Assembly (NCBI GenBank): GCA_030062745.1
Contig: CP099840.1
Coordinates: 35,963,101-36,027,100, forward strand
Length of the DNA: 64,000 nucleotides
From: Capitulum mitella
Lineage: Eukaryota; Arthropoda; Thecostraca; Pollicipedomorpha; Pollicipedidae
Direction: 5' to 3'
The notes under the pieces were generated by a model. That model searched no databases. It worked only from the letters and a program-made list of their open reading frames with translations, and had not been told where the DNA came from. A program made the position numbers and the translations under genes. Positions 1-13,400 of this stretch are shown in pieces (position 1 is the first letter of the stretch; each line of letters begins with the position of its first letter).

Positions 1-599
1 CCTTAGTGCATAGCCTGGTTCCATCATTGGAACCGGGAAAACAGGAGTATATAGTGATACGAGATCGGAATTAAAGCGGTCAAGAGAGTGGATGCGAACT
101 TAAACTTTTCTTACAAGTGTTAGGTAAGAGGGCAGATTTGAATGTCAGTGAACACTAAACATTGCTGCATGCCAGTCTCGTTGGTTTGTGGAATGTTTTG
201 TCTTGCTCATCAGTTTTCATGCTCTGTGTGCATTGGGGTCTGGTCAGTCTTATGAGAGTTCCTTCGTCGGGCATTTGTTACGGCTGAGGCCACAATGGCA
301 TGTGCATATTTTTACCATGTTCAGCCCACGCCATATATCAGCTTTACGATGATGAGGTTTCGTCGTCATCCCCGAACGCATCGTTTCGCAAACAAACCAC
401 GAACACAACTTGGCTAATTAGGCTAATGCCGCGCGACGAGATATGCGATATTGAATCGAGGACCCAGCGAGCAGTGTTTTCTTCTCGTCGATGACGCTCT
501 GTGCCTAAAACCCCGCACTCTGAAAGCAGCACGGCACAAGCTGCATATGTGAACACCACGCCATATGCACCTAAATCGGGCCGGCACGGCCTGCAGAAG

Positions 600-1110
600 C
601 GGACGGGACCACCCCGCCCGCGGCGCCGGACACGCCGGCCGAGACGGCGGCTGCCGGCGGCGCCGGGCGCCCAGCTGACCCACTAGCATGCCCATTACGT
701 AACAGTTAGCCGGCGCCGGCGGCCGGCGGCGCGACGCGACGTTTCACACGTGCCGGCCGCCGGCCGAGCGTCGTATGTGGACCGACATCGGCGGTCGCCG
801 GCGGCCGCGGCAGCCCGGGCGCCCGCGAGCTGCCGCAGCCGGCGCCCCGGGGCGGGCTCACGCGGCGCCGGCCGGTCCCGGGCGGCCGCGGCCGGCTCCG
901 GCTGCGCCGCCCGCGGCCGCGACGGCCGGCGCCGAGCGGACCGGAGAGGAGGAGGGCTGGCCACAGTCGACGTGCGCTCCACCGGAGCGGCGCAGGGTGG
1001 TCTCGCCCCGCCTCGCGGCGGCTGCAGAGAGATGCTGCCTGCTCTCAGGGGCTGTGGAAGGGTGGAAGTATGCAGGCCGCCCGCTCGTGGCGCCTGCATA
1101 CTGATCTAGG
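600..1110. other. CpG-rich island
   Basis: A very GC- and CpG-rich block with many GCCGGC palindromes. Several frames are open on both strands, but none looks like a conserved protein. It could be a promoter or other regulatory island; the sequence alone does not decide. Confidence 0.4.
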
Positions 1111-1275
1111 CCGCCCGCAGCGCGTGTAGACAGATCCCGTCAGCACATGACGGCTGTAGACGGATCTGGCCTCCCCGTGGTGTTTGTAGACGGACCTGGG
1201 CCGCTGCCATGGACTGTAGACTGGCTCACACGTGGCGCCTGCAGACTGATCACGTGGCGACTGCCGAGCCGGGCC
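1085..1275. repeat. Degenerate minisatellite, TGTAGACGGATC-type units
   Basis: Units built on TGTAGAC(A/G)GATC(C/T) recur at about 35-45 bp spacing, with diverged copies such as TGTAGACTGGCTC and TGCAGACTGATCACG. The units are too diverged for an exact count. Confidence 0.5.
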
Positions 1276-2970
1276 CGGACGGCGCTGTCAGCCGCAGCGG
1301 GCCCTCCACTAGTGCGCCGGACAGGACAATGGGATCCACGCGGCCGACCCCCGACCGATCCCCACAATCGCCGCTTCGAGACAGGCGCGTGCCGTTCGTA
1401 GCAGGCCAACGGTGGCTCTTCGGGGAGCGCCAGCAAGTAATCATGGTCATTACGGTTTTTGTCCAGGCGTATTGAGCCATTATCGCGGCAGCACTCCGCG
1501 CAGGTGTCGACCATAATCAGTGAACGCGTAAAAGTGGAGGGCGACCCCAGCGTTTTTACCACGAAAACATGGCTGCAGAAGTGTGCATCACTTGCGTTCA
1601 CGGTCGACCAGCTGGCAACTGGAAAATGTTGTCGCTGTGAGAATTCAACACTACATTTCTGAGGAGCATTTACATGACTCTGCAGGGGATGTATAGGCTT
1701 GTGAAGGTTATTATAAGCTTGCAAAGAATCATATCAAAATGAGCCTCAACGTGAACTCGTCTTATTTCTTCAATTCATTTCAGATTGCTTCTTGCATTGG
1801 AAAAGTAGTAAGCCGAACTAAACTACCGTGACATTTTAAATGAGCTACTTCTTTCTTTGCGCAGCTGAAGGCACTTCCGGAGAAGGAACGAACAGTTTGT
1901 TTTTGACACTTCCAGTCTCCAAGCTGCCAACTGACATCCGCTGTGGACGAGTAAAACTGTTGGCTAAAATGTGAAGGTGTTATGCATTTTAATCCACAAT
2001 GCGGCAATAATGTAATGACATAAATAAGTAAAACAGGCAAAAGGCAGGTTTTACATTCCTGTCGGGAAAGTGGTAACAACTGTCTTAGTGCTATTCGTTA
2101 CTGTTTTTGGTATAAATACTCCAATTTCGATGTCTCCGTGTGCTGCATGTACCTCATAACAGCATTTTTACTCATTTATTAAGAATTATTATGAAGAGCT
2201 GCCAGGAGCACATGTTTACCACGAGCGACGAAAAAAAGGATTCGGCGTCATTATACGCATTTTTGCGCTCGATTGCCCCTAGAAGTGATTTCTGTTTGTT
2301 CTGTTATATTCTCCGGTGGCGAATTGACCAAAAGCTGTTTTTTTTTATTAGTTTCCTGCCAGTCCGAGCGTGTCACGTTTTGCTGAACAGGAACGCTGAA
2401 TTAGGCAAAATTGAGCTGTAATGACTGGCCAGTTAGCTTGCAAGATTCTTTTCTGGGACAATGAGCGGCGAAAACAGGAAAACGCTCATACCAAATGGTG
2501 CACCTGTTATAACACAGATTGTCTGCCTATTGACATTCCTGTGGTCTTTGTGCTACGTATCGAATTGCCGTAAAAAACACAAGCTGCGATTTTTAATGCA
2601 GTCTTTCTATGCAATTCGGGCAAATGCGTGGCATTCCAGAGTTAACCAGGCACGACTGGCTTCATTCGACCACGCCTTCAGCCTTGCGACGGCTAATTAT
2701 CCACTGAATGGAGTCACCACGCGCACCTCGGGCCCAGCCAGCGGACCGCGACGAGTCGACGTCGTTTCGCCCACCTCGCCGTGCACGTTCACTTGCACTC
2801 GTCTCGGCCGGGTTCGGAGCGCCGTAAATGGGTCAGCGGGCTGACGTCCGGCCGGCCGCGCTCCTCAATGGCATCAGTATGCGGCGTCCGGCGGTCGTCC
2901 CGGCCGGCCGACCGCCGCGCGCACCGTTAGCCGCCGCCGCCGCCGCGCCCGGCACGCGGCCCGCCGCCCG

Positions 2971-3020
2971 TCTGCAGGCGCCTGGTGCCGTCTGCAGGCG
3001 CCTGGGGCGGTCTGCAGGCG
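2971..3020 (+). repeat. 20-bp tandem repeat, 2.5 copies
   Basis: The unit TCTGCAGGCGCCTGGTGCCG is repeated two and a half times inside a GC-rich island. No gene is associated with it. Confidence 0.7.
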
Positions 3021-3639
3021 GAGCAGCGTCGGAGCTGGCGGAGCGCGGGAGCTGCCGGCCGGGCTGCCGCAGCTCCCGGCCGGCTGTCGTCTCGGCGGGG
3101 GTTCGGCGGGCGCAGCGGCGACCGCAGCTCGTTTCGCGCTCCAGCGAGCTGATCGCCAGCGTTCGGCACTATTTGTCTTTTGAGCGGACAGGCGGTGCGG
3201 GTGGCGTGGGCACAATGGTGCTAGTCGCTTGTGCGGAGACATCAAACGCGTGCTAGGCGCGCGTGAGGAACTGCAGTCTCCGGAAGAAAGCCATGGGACA
3301 GCCACCGCGCGGCTGCTACAGGCAGCGCCATGCCGACACGTGAAGCCACGACGGTGACGCGCGGATGCATGCGGCCAGCGCAAGAAGGGGCGACGCCATT
3401 ACAAGAAGACTACTTGACTGACGATGGTTGTCCCGGCTTGGTTAGCGAATGGGCCGTTCCCAAGGTGAACGGCTTTTGGGCCCGAAAAAGTGTCCGCCTG
3501 CGTTGTGAGGCATGACCGGATGGCTGAAACAACTATCACCTGAACACGACACCGCTCACCGCCGGCGAGGGAGAGGGCTGAGCCGGCTCCGGCGGGTCGC
3601 CTGACTGCACCGGCAAGGTCGCCGGCTGGCGGCGGCCGC

Positions 3640-4010
3640 GGTCAGACGGTCGGCTCGCCGCCGCGGCAGAAGCCGCAGAGAGACCCCTGTCCCCGCCCCG
3701 CGGCCACGCGGCCGGCTAGAAAGACACGACGGAGACCGCAGGGCGACCTCTGATGTCGCCGCCTGGTCAGACGCGACGGAGCAGAAAACTCTGGCGCTCG
3801 GTCGAGCTCACACGCCGGAGGCCGCAGACGTTCTGTCGCCATCGCAAGGGCAGAAGCGACAGAAACCGCAGAGGGACCTTCGTTAAGGCTCGGTTCTGTG
3901 GTCACGTGACCAGCCAGCAGGAGAGACCGAAGGGAGATCTGTGACGTCACTGCCCGGACGGACACGTCAGAGGCCGTAGAGAAAACGCTGACGTCATCAG
4001 CCGTTGACCC
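3640..4010. repeat. Degenerate GC-rich repeat
   Basis: Variants of GA(A/G)(A/G)CCGCAGAGGGACC recur several times, often followed by a CTGATGTC- or GTGACGTCA-like segment (TGACGTCAC near 3941 and TGACGTCATC near 3990). The spacing is irregular. It looks like an old minisatellite; the TGACGTCA cores also match CRE/ATF sites, which may be chance. Confidence 0.4.
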
Positions 4011-6343
4011 AATGCCGGGCTCGCCCATGGAATGTTATCAGGCGCGGTATCCGGTATAGATGTCCCATTTAGCATCGATTTTTCATTGGCTATGGGAGGG
4101 CTGGTTTCAGATAGGCTGTTCATCCGGCAGACAGCACAGTTAGGATCGAATCCCAGTCCTCGGCCTCTTGAAAGTCACCAGCCTCTCGTGAGGAATAGAT
4201 GTCACAGTTCCCGATAAGTCAGCAGACATCCGAGTCCGCCGTCTCTTCGGGTAGAACACGCGGTAGAAGAGAAGACCTCCTGGCGATTTGTTACTGTCTG
4301 CACCTCGCCCGGCCGTCGACGGGCTCCCGTGAGGCGGAAATGCTCGCCTTTGTGGTCTGTCTGGGAACGGTGACGCGGAGGTTCGGCCTGGAGTCTGGTG
4401 CAGGGTGCCCGCGGCGCCGGCCGCTGACGAGACTGCTGACGGCCTCCGCCAGCGCGGGGACCACATCCGCCCTGATCTGGGAGACGGATCAGATCGCCCC
4501 CGGTCTCCGCCGCCGGACGTATGCGTCAGCGCCGGCTCAGCGTCAGATTTTGGAAAGTGCGTGATCGATGCCGGACAGCGGGCGACATCCGGGCCAGGTG
4601 ATGACCAAGGCCAGCTGCTGCAGCTGCTGAGACCGGCACCTGCCGCAGCGGCTCTCTCCCGGTCCGGCCCCTGCCTCTGCCACGGTGACTCACGTGGCTC
4701 CCTGGCAGCTCGCGGCGTCCTCCTTTCGGGACCGCCCCCTCCCCCTGACGACCCGCGTACCAGCACGTGCCGAAGCCGGCATCTTGGCAGCCGGGCCGGC
4801 CCGGTCCGTGTACGTGACGGCTGCCCGTGTGCAGCGAGGCCACAGCAGGGCTGCTCCGGCGGGATAGACGCTCTGCGTAATGCGTGTGTTGAGTGCTGGG
4901 GGTTTGATGACTCAGTAATGCGTCGTCTCATTTGAGTACCCACAAAACTAAATCACCCCGGCTGTTTATTCTTGCGAGAGCTCTCCCAAGCGGGCCCCTG
5001 CACCACCAGGCAAACATTCCCGGCGGATTCTTTAGTGGGTCAATGTGCTGAGGTCTGTGCACGCGGCCTACATTGGCCGGAAATCGCTCAGGCTCAGGCC
5101 GTGCAAAGGCGTTTGGGGCGGCAGCTTTGTGTCTGCTGTTCGAGCATGCCAAAAACAGAGCAGGACATTCACCCTGATGGATTTCACCAGTAGCACCCGT
5201 GGATATATGCGTCCATGACCGCTGCATTCTCACGAGCCAGCCGTATGAAGGGTGATGCAACTGAGATTTCAAGGCACTGATCCGGGACATTGGGACTTTC
5301 TTCATTTTTCCTTTAACCGGATTCCAAAATCGCTTCGCGAGGATTGTCCGACCTAAAAGGTTCCATCCCGACTTTCCGTTTAAAAACTCTTGAATCGACA
5401 TCTTGACAATTTCATGTTGCTTAACTAAAACATATCTGCTGTGTATCTGCTGACAAAATATATATCAGCAGACAACAGGTTCCCACTCATCGAAACTGCC
5501 GCACAAGTGGCATTTGGCTCTAATCGAAGGAAATCTTGCAATGGGTATGCAATATTGAATAGCCCTTGAACCTTGTACGAACTCCTTCATGAATGCATGC
5601 CAGAATCACATCATGAATTACTCCTTGAGGCAGTTTAGTTATGCTCGACCATTGGAAGTCTGCCCCGGCCAAGGCTGTTGTGGCGGGGGTGTCCGGTTTT
5701 TACATACTTTCGGATCACTGAGAAGGACCGAGGCAGACGATCGTGAGAAAAAAGTCGTCTGAGATGCGTCGTTTCAAACGCTGGGAGAAACAGGTTAGCG
5801 GCGATGGCGCGCGCTGGGTGCAGTGCGGCGAGTGGACAGGCGCCTGACACTCAGTATTCCGATCACTGTCGACGCGTTCTCGGGAAAAACCGTCCCGTTG
5901 GCCCCGACCTCCATGCATGGCCAGCCGGCGGCTTCCATCTGGCCAGGAGTGGCATTACTTATCGCGTCGCCGTATGACCGGCGATTGCAGAGGGTGGAAA
6001 AGTGCGGCGCTCTGCCGAAAAATTGGGCACGAAACATTTCTGGACACAGGCTGTAATGACTCGATGTTTCGTTCATTTTGAATGATAAGCCGAATTACTT
6101 CTAAAACTTTAAAAGACATTTGCCTGAGCTTCGGGACATGCAGCACAGTGCCTCGCGTCACAGGGCCAAGGAATGAAAATAATACGGTCTTGGCTGATAA
6201 ACCGTCCCGGATGCGCTGAAACAAAAGACCGGAACCTGGGTGCGCGATAGTAAAAGTCCGGGTCATCCTCACGTCAGGCGGCTCTTGCCGTCGTCGCCGT
6301 TACTCCTCGAGGGTCGGAGAAACCATGTCGAGCCGGGCGACTG

Positions 6344-6405
6344 GTTCCAGTGTGTTCCAGTGTGTTCCAGTGTGTTCCAGTGTGTTCCAGTGTGTCCAGT
6401 GTGTG
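6344..6405 (+). repeat. 10-bp microsatellite, GTGTTCCAGT
   Basis: The unit GTGTTCCAGT is repeated about five times head to tail with degenerate edges. It keeps a frame open on the minus strand, but that frame is only a repeat artefact. Confidence 0.85.
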
Positions 6406-9179
6406 GTTCCAGCTCATCGAGAAAGGCCGTCAGGCAGGGCGCTCGCCGGACTGACTCGGCCTGGCCGGGCGTGGGCCGGCGGCGCGGGCAGCGCAGGACT
6501 CGGCCGCCGAGGCGGGCCGGTCGGCCGCGGCGGCAGACGGCCGGCCGGCCGCCGGGCGGGCTGACCCCGATGCAGCGCGGTTCGATGAACCCGTGCCGGC
6601 CGGAGGATGAGCTGTCCGGCCGTCGGGCGCCGAGAGACTGCCGGTCCCACTGCAGACTGACGGCCCGGGTCGGCAGGTTTCGGGGCCCGGTCGGCGGCCT
6701 CCGGGTCGGCCCAGATGGCGGCGCGTGCACAGGTCTGCGGTCGGCTGCGCCCCGTCACCGGCCCGTGCTCCGCGCTGCCGTTTCCGCCGATTACGCTCTG
6801 TCGAGCATAGCCGGTTCGGCCAATGCCATTCTTTGCAAGGTGTTGGTAAATAGGTCAAGCCTGACGCCTATGAAAGCGGGCGATTAATGTCTTCCGGTGA
6901 CGGGATAAAGGTAAATAAGGTTTCGTCTTTTCTTTCGACAAAACCAGTTTTTCTTGAGGACATTTGAATGCATGCGAGTTTCTCTCACGGTGGCCAGTTC
7001 AGTAGCTCCGATGTTGTGCAAGAAGGACGGGCTACTTTTCCTTCTGAGAGAAGACTTCTTGTCGCATTTTCATAACCTTGATGCTTTTTGAATCCCCTTC
7101 CGTAAGCTTCCCAACATTTCCGACGGCCTGCGTTATGCACACCATGCTTTCATGTTTCTTTTTTCGTTTTTTTCGGTCACATGACATTTAGTACAAAATG
7201 AGAATTATTTGTTTTCTTGGCTCCATATTTGACAATTTTGAAAGAATTCAGTAATTTCGATATCGACCAATTATTTCTGTTCGACTAGCTTTCGTCTATC
7301 TCCCGTGGTGCAGTGCCACCAAACCGGTTGGTCTGTTAATGAACACAGCGCTTTGTTCTCCATATCAACTGTTCTTGGCGTTTTTAACATTCAACCGTAG
7401 TTCAGTGCTCAACCATGGCACGGTGCAATGCTGAATACTGCGACGCGAAAGACCAGTTTTAAATTTCCGCCTGCTTAATCACAGATACTCGAAACGACCT
7501 TGCTGTGTAGCTGAAATGAGTATTGTTGGAAAACTCCGTAGCTCACAAAACGATTGCGTATACAGTAGACCGGTGTTGAAAGGGCGGCTCCTCTTGTAAC
7601 CTTGACACGGCCTCGTTTTAGGTCTGATAAAGAGGACCACTCCCACGGCTCACCCATGGCGCAGCCGCGCTATCTGCTCTCGATCAAATCACGTTCAACC
7701 CACTCCCTCCTCGGTCCTGGGGTCAGTCGTGACCCGTCCGTTGCAGATGCATTACAGAAGAAGCTACCTACATCCAGAAACTTCACGCCCAGAACGTGGT
7801 GCAACGCTGAGAACGTATCGCAAAGAACCCACGTTTTTCAGAACTTAATAAAACGGTTGGTGCTAAAGTAAATGGTCATTGTAATGTTACGCCTCTTTCC
7901 CGAATTATAGGAGCATGCAGTCCTATAGCGTGACCAAGGCCGACACCTTCGCTAACGCCACGTGACAACAACGTGAGTGTCGGCAATGACAGATCTTTTA
8001 CGTCACGTAAAGCTTTCGTCTTCTCATTCTGATACAATACGTGAGAGAAACATAAATCACAACTGCGGAATGCTGTTTGATTTATGTTTTGCCATGACTG
8101 GTGTGCAGAGTCTGCGGTGACATAGGAAAAGCTTCGATTTCTTCCGAGCTTCATCCATCTAAACATCATTGACTTTCCCGGATCGCACGACGTCTCTTCT
8201 TCTTGCAGCCCATGTTCTCACAGGGAACAGTTTTTCGTAACAGATGAACTTTCCAATGGCTTTTCACGAGTCGGTGACGGACTTCTCTATCGCCGCGTCA
8301 CGCAGCGGCCATGTTGCACGGCCGGCGGTGTTCCGTGCCGGCCGGCGGTAAGCGGCGCGCGATAACTTCCTGGAGAAGGCGGCGCGTCACAGTGGCCGGA
8401 AAACCGCACCCGGCCGACCGCCCGGCCGGACCGGACCGCCGCATTCGGGTCAGTGTCGCGCTCCCAGCTGACCGCCGCCGGCGGCGCGGCGCCTGCAGCG
8501 CGCCGCTCAAGTAGCCCAGTTGACACGGTCGGCCGGCGGCTGCGCCCGTCGGTCCGTCGGCGTCCCACGCACCTGGTCACGGCGCGCGTCGGCGGCGCGC
8601 TCGGCCGGCCGCGACACCGGCGGCGCGGACGCGACGAGCGCGCGCCGGCCGGCGGCGGCCGACATCGGATGGCGGCGCCGGATTAGACGTCCGGCGACCG
8701 TTAGCTGGGCCTAATCATCCCGGGAGGACGCCGGCCCTGACGCGGCGACTTTTGGCAGTCGAATCCGGCCCGACGGACGGCGGTGACTCTCCGCCGCCGC
8801 CGGACCCGTGTCGTGCGGTGAAATATTACCGGCGACGCCGGCAAAAACGGGCAAATCACGGCGTGTGATGATGACGCGGTTATGTAGAGTTGATGCAATG
8901 GATGACCAGCGGTTGGAGAGTGAAAATTATCTCGGCAAGTCGTGAGCCAACCACTGGGGGAATGGTCTGCGCTTTGAAAGTCTCTGTGTTGGCAAAACAC
9001 GACTGTGACGCGTTCAAGCGTGCGTCGCAAAATCAATGCAGCATGTCGGCTGGCGCCACTACATTCCACAATTGATTTTAAACACTAATAACAACACCGA
9101 AGACTTATTGAATGAAGACCGCGTCCGGCGACCGAACAATGCTGCCAGCACAATAAATCTCCGACGCAGTTCTAAGCCT

Positions 9180-9500
9180 GTCCGACGTAATGACTTCCTG
9201 GTCCTGCGCGATGGCCCTGGTCCTGTGCTGATTGGTGGTTTCAATAATTCTAGTCCAGTGCTCTAAATATCTGTTCCGCCGACGGATTTCCTGGTCCAGC
9301 GCGGGCGACTCTGGTCGGGTGCAGTGGCTGTGATCCAGTGGAGTGACTTTGGCCCAGCGTCGTTCTCCTTGGTCCGGTACAGTAACTCTGGTCCTAGGCA
9401 ATAACGGCTTCGTGGTGAATTCCCTGTTCTGATGGAGTGACTGCAGTACAGTGCCAGCCTCCCTGCCGTGGCGCCGACTCAGTGCAATGTCGACTTCTGT
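9180..9500. repeat. Degenerate CTGGTCCAGTG-type minisatellite
   Basis: Units resembling CTGGTCC(T/A)G(T/C)GC with interspersed GTGACT recur over about 300 bp. They are highly diverged, and the open minus-strand frame across them is a by-product. Confidence 0.45.
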
Positions 9501-9849
9501 CCAGTGACTCTGAGCCAGTGTATTGGCGGCCCGCTGCGGCGCATCGGCGGCCCGCTGCAGTCGGCGGCCCTGCGCCGCGGACCGATCAGTCTGCGCCGGT
9601 CAGCCGGCCGCCGGCCAGTCGGCCGCGTTAGCCAGTCCCATTTCTCAGCGGCCGGCCGACGGTGGGAAGACAGACCGTTCGGGACCACCGGGCCCGCGCC
9701 GCGGTGCAAGACAGGGCCGCTTCGGCCGAGTCCAGTTCCCGGAACGCTCGTGAAACACGGAACAGGAGTTTCCGTAAAGGTCGACTTTTGCTGAGCATTT
9801 ACGGACTTTGAGAGAATGAGTCCGCTATAATCACTGGCCTGCATAATCT

Positions 9850-10018
9850 CCCTCTTCCTTCTCTCTCCCTCTGCCTCCTTTTTATTTCCGCGTCAATAGC
9901 TCTTCCTCTGGATCTTCCCTCATCATCTCACGTTTTCCCTCCAAGGATTTTTTTACTCATCTCTCTCTCTCTCCTCTCTCACCCTCTCTCTCATCCCGTA
10001 CTCTCTCTCCCCTTCCTT
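9850..10018 (+). repeat. Polypyrimidine (CT)-rich tract
   Basis: A long C/T-rich stretch with CTCTCTCTCTCTCC-type runs. It is immediately followed by the 35-bp minisatellite. Confidence 0.8.
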
Positions 10019-10087
10019 GCAAACAGCTGATCGCAGTCCTCGCTGTCTGACTGCGCTGGCCTTAAACACAACGGCTCTGTTCGCTGT

Positions 10088-10460
10088 TGATCTGACCTGG
10101 AACAGGACGCCCTGTCCCGGCTTGAGCTGACCTGGAACAGGACGCCCTGTCCTGGCTTGATCTGACCTGGAACAGGACGCCGTGTCCCGGCCTGATCTGA
10201 CCTGGGACAGAACCCCCTGTACCGGCTTGATCTGACCTGGAACAGGACCCCGTGTCCCGGCCTAATCTGACCTGGAACAGGACGCCCTGTCCTGGCTTGA
10301 TCTGACCTGGAACAGGACGCCCTGTCCCGGCTTGATCTGACCTGGAACAGGACGCCCTGTCCCAGCCTGATCTGACCTGGAACAGGACCCCCTGTCCCGG
10401 CTTGATCTGACCTGGAACAGGACGCCCTGTCCCGGCCTGATCTGACCTGGAACAGGACGC
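10088..10460. repeat. 35-bp minisatellite, about 11 copies, with internal dyad symmetry
   Basis: The unit begins GATCTGACCTGGAACAGGAC and continues with GCCCTGTCCCGGCTT. It repeats about eleven times with few substitutions. Each unit holds an imperfect inverted repeat (GGAACAGG against CCTGTCCC). Because 35 is not a multiple of three, the 141-codon minus-strand frame across it cycles through three readings, which argues against coding. Confidence 0.9.
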
Positions 10461-13400
10461 TCTCGCGGCCTCGTTCGGCCGGCTCAAATTACGCTCGGCC
10501 CCGGCTCCGGCTCTGGTTACGGCCTGTTCTGGTCCGCTGGCGGCAGTGTGAGTGGCAGCCGAGCCTGCGCGCGCCCAGCTACCGCGTGAATTCGTGCCTT
10601 CTCTAGGTCAATGTAGGCGTTTAGCCGGTGAGACTGAGCGGCTTCTAGGTCACGTGGGTGTGCAGGGACGAGCAGGGTTTCCGTGACACTGGCGGGTGTC
10701 AGCGAGACCCTCCAACGCGCGGCATGCGGTATCGTTTTATTCACCCGACGGATGCTGAAACATTCCATCATGTTCATTACACGTGCACTGTAATCGAGGG
10801 CATTTCTATAATTGCCCCTGCTTCTTCAGGATCAGACAAACCACTTTCTTTTATTCAAAAAACAGCTTGATAACCCTGCATCTTACTAGTCTGAATGTGA
10901 CGCAGCGCTTGGTCACGATATGAATTGTGGCGCACCGACCGAAATATTAAAATGAATTACGGATTTAGTAGAAATTCGGCATATTTTGAAACGAGAAAGT
11001 TCATGTTGAACTGATTGGAAATGGAGTATGTCGTGTCCAAAAACCATCATTAGTTTTTAGCATTTACCATTGTTTTTCCAGTTTACCCCTATAGCTTCAC
11101 GGTTCACAATAGATACGTAATTAGTTCAGGTGAAGAAACATGCCATACTACGTCTACATTACACGTTCAGAAACGTGCTATGGCCCACGATTTTACCTTA
11201 TATTTAGTTTACCTGTCACGCCCGAATGAATGATCCCCTTCGCCATGTCTCCTGGTCATTTAGGATTGTCAGAAACTTCTGAAGATTACTTCATTCATTC
11301 GTGAATGGTGACCCAGTAAATGACGAAACAGGAGAGAATTTTTTCTCCAGAATTCATTTCAGAATCCCAGTGGAATTTCCTCTTGCTTGTTCACCGGCTT
11401 CAGAACAACGTCGCTGATTCCAGTCATTCTGTTTTATCAATGCTGTTCTGACAGAAAAAAGAACTAACTGAACTGACAGAAAAAAATGAGGGCGTCCTGA
11501 AAAAGTAAAAATAAAAAAGTAAATAACAATAAAGCAAAAATAGAAAATGAAGGCGTCCTGGTTACATATCATTAGTGGCCGCCGATAGAAAACTACCACC
11601 ACAAATCAAATCAAATACGCCATTAAATCATTAGTTCGGCCACTTGGTAGCAGGCATTTATATATTCATTTAGTAGAAGCTGACCCTCCCCCACGTGGAC
11701 GACAGGACATGAATCGCCCTCACCGTCTGCCTGGTACCAGGGACTGGGATGTCCCAATTAGAGGCCGCCAGGTCGCCGGGCAGGGCGGGGTGGCCGCTCC
11801 CGGCTCTGACGTTGGGACGTGACGCCCTTCAGCCATGCCCGCCATGCGGTTTGCCTTCGCCGGCGAACCGGCCGGTAGCCTTGGGTTCTCCGGCGGCGGT
11901 ATCGAGAGGCTGTGATTCAGCGCCGCCTGTCTGGTGTCCGGTCTGCGGCGGCGACCGGCGCGCCCCGCCGCCGCCGCCGCCGCCGCCGCGGCACCTGTCT
12001 GCCACCTGCTACAGGACGGTGTGGGGATGTTCCCGGACAATGTGGAGCGGCCCACGACAACGGTGTCTCTGTCCGGTTTCCAATGCGGACAATGTTTGCT
12101 CGCGGCCCGCCGGCGGCTGCTCAGGACGTTTGCTTTCGGCATACAATGGCAGCTTTACAAAGTCAGCGAAGGCAGTTTACGGAAACCTCTTGGCGGCAAA
12201 TTACCAGGACCACACAGCGTTAGTTTTCTGGGACCACACAGCGGCGGCTCGTGGAGACCCAACGCCGTGGCTAGCGTTCATTAAACCAGATCGTCAGAAA
12301 ACACCAGTCTCTGTATCACAATCCCTCTCTTCCTCTCTCCACCACATTGTCTCTCCCCGCCCCACATATCCATCCATCTCTTTCTCCCTCCGCTCATCTC
12401 GTTCGCGTCTTTTCGCTCGACTTTCGCGTTGTGTTTCCCCGCCGTTCCGTGCTGTTCGGGCGCGTGGGCTGCCACGACCGGACAGCTGGCCGACGAACGG
12501 GCGGCCGGCTGGAGTGCGCCGTGCTCCGCGGTGCCAAGTGGCCGCGACCACGGTAAATTACGCCTCTGGACGGCGGAGCGGGCCCTGTCATCGGCGCCGG
12601 ACCGCCTGCTGGAGAAATTACGCCGCCCGCGTCTGCGTTTTACGGCGAGACAAACGGAGCATTCCTTCCCACGGGGCGCAGGAGCAGCAGTTCTCCCGGC
12701 GGCCGGCGCCGAGTAGCGGGTTCGTGTTCCGGGTCTCCCGCGCCCGCCGGGCTAGTTACCTGCCAGCTGTTGCTGCCGCTGTTTTCCCGTCTGAACTCAC
12801 GGCTCGGTCACTGTTCGTGGAAGCCGGTCCCTGCCCGGAAAGAAGCCGAAAGGCACGACCAGGCATCGGGAGTGGACCGCGCCCGGTCAGGCCACCCCTG
12901 GCGCTCGGCCTGTTCCGACTGGACCACCCGTAGGACCGCAGGCAGGCTTGGCTAGACCAGCTGTTGGCGTGTGTTTGGACCCGTTGGCGTAATCAGTTTC
13001 GTTAGTGGTCTTCTGAATTTACTTCGCGAACCACTGAATGTTATCGGTGGTGCCGGCCGTGCCGCTGACCAAACTGGACGGCCAGACCCGCAGTAACGCC
13101 CGCACGGCTATGTCGCTCTGAACGGCAGGCACTGTTCGACCTCTCCCGTTACTTCCCAAACGGACGGAGCCGTGACGAACAGCGTTAGCCTCCGGCTCTG
13201 CACCACATGGCAAATGCCTTCCCGACTCGCCACTTACTGCCCGCCTGGCCAGCAGCGGCCCCGTGAGCCGTTACGGTCTGCCCAGTGCCTGCTCCGTCGC
13301 ATCGCTCAGGTTTTGTCACGTGCGACAGCTCTGTTCCACTTCACGCAGCACCACCGCAAGTCGTAAACACGTTCTACCGTGGCACGGATTGCAGATCATA

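Noticed and set aside
10088-10460. CRISPR-like array
   Set aside because: Contiguous tandem units without distinct spacers in a eukaryotic genome; it is a minisatellite.
11749-12933. 394-codon plus-strand frame
   Set aside because: Lies in a GC island with no conserved-looking sequence, no splice context and several competing frames.
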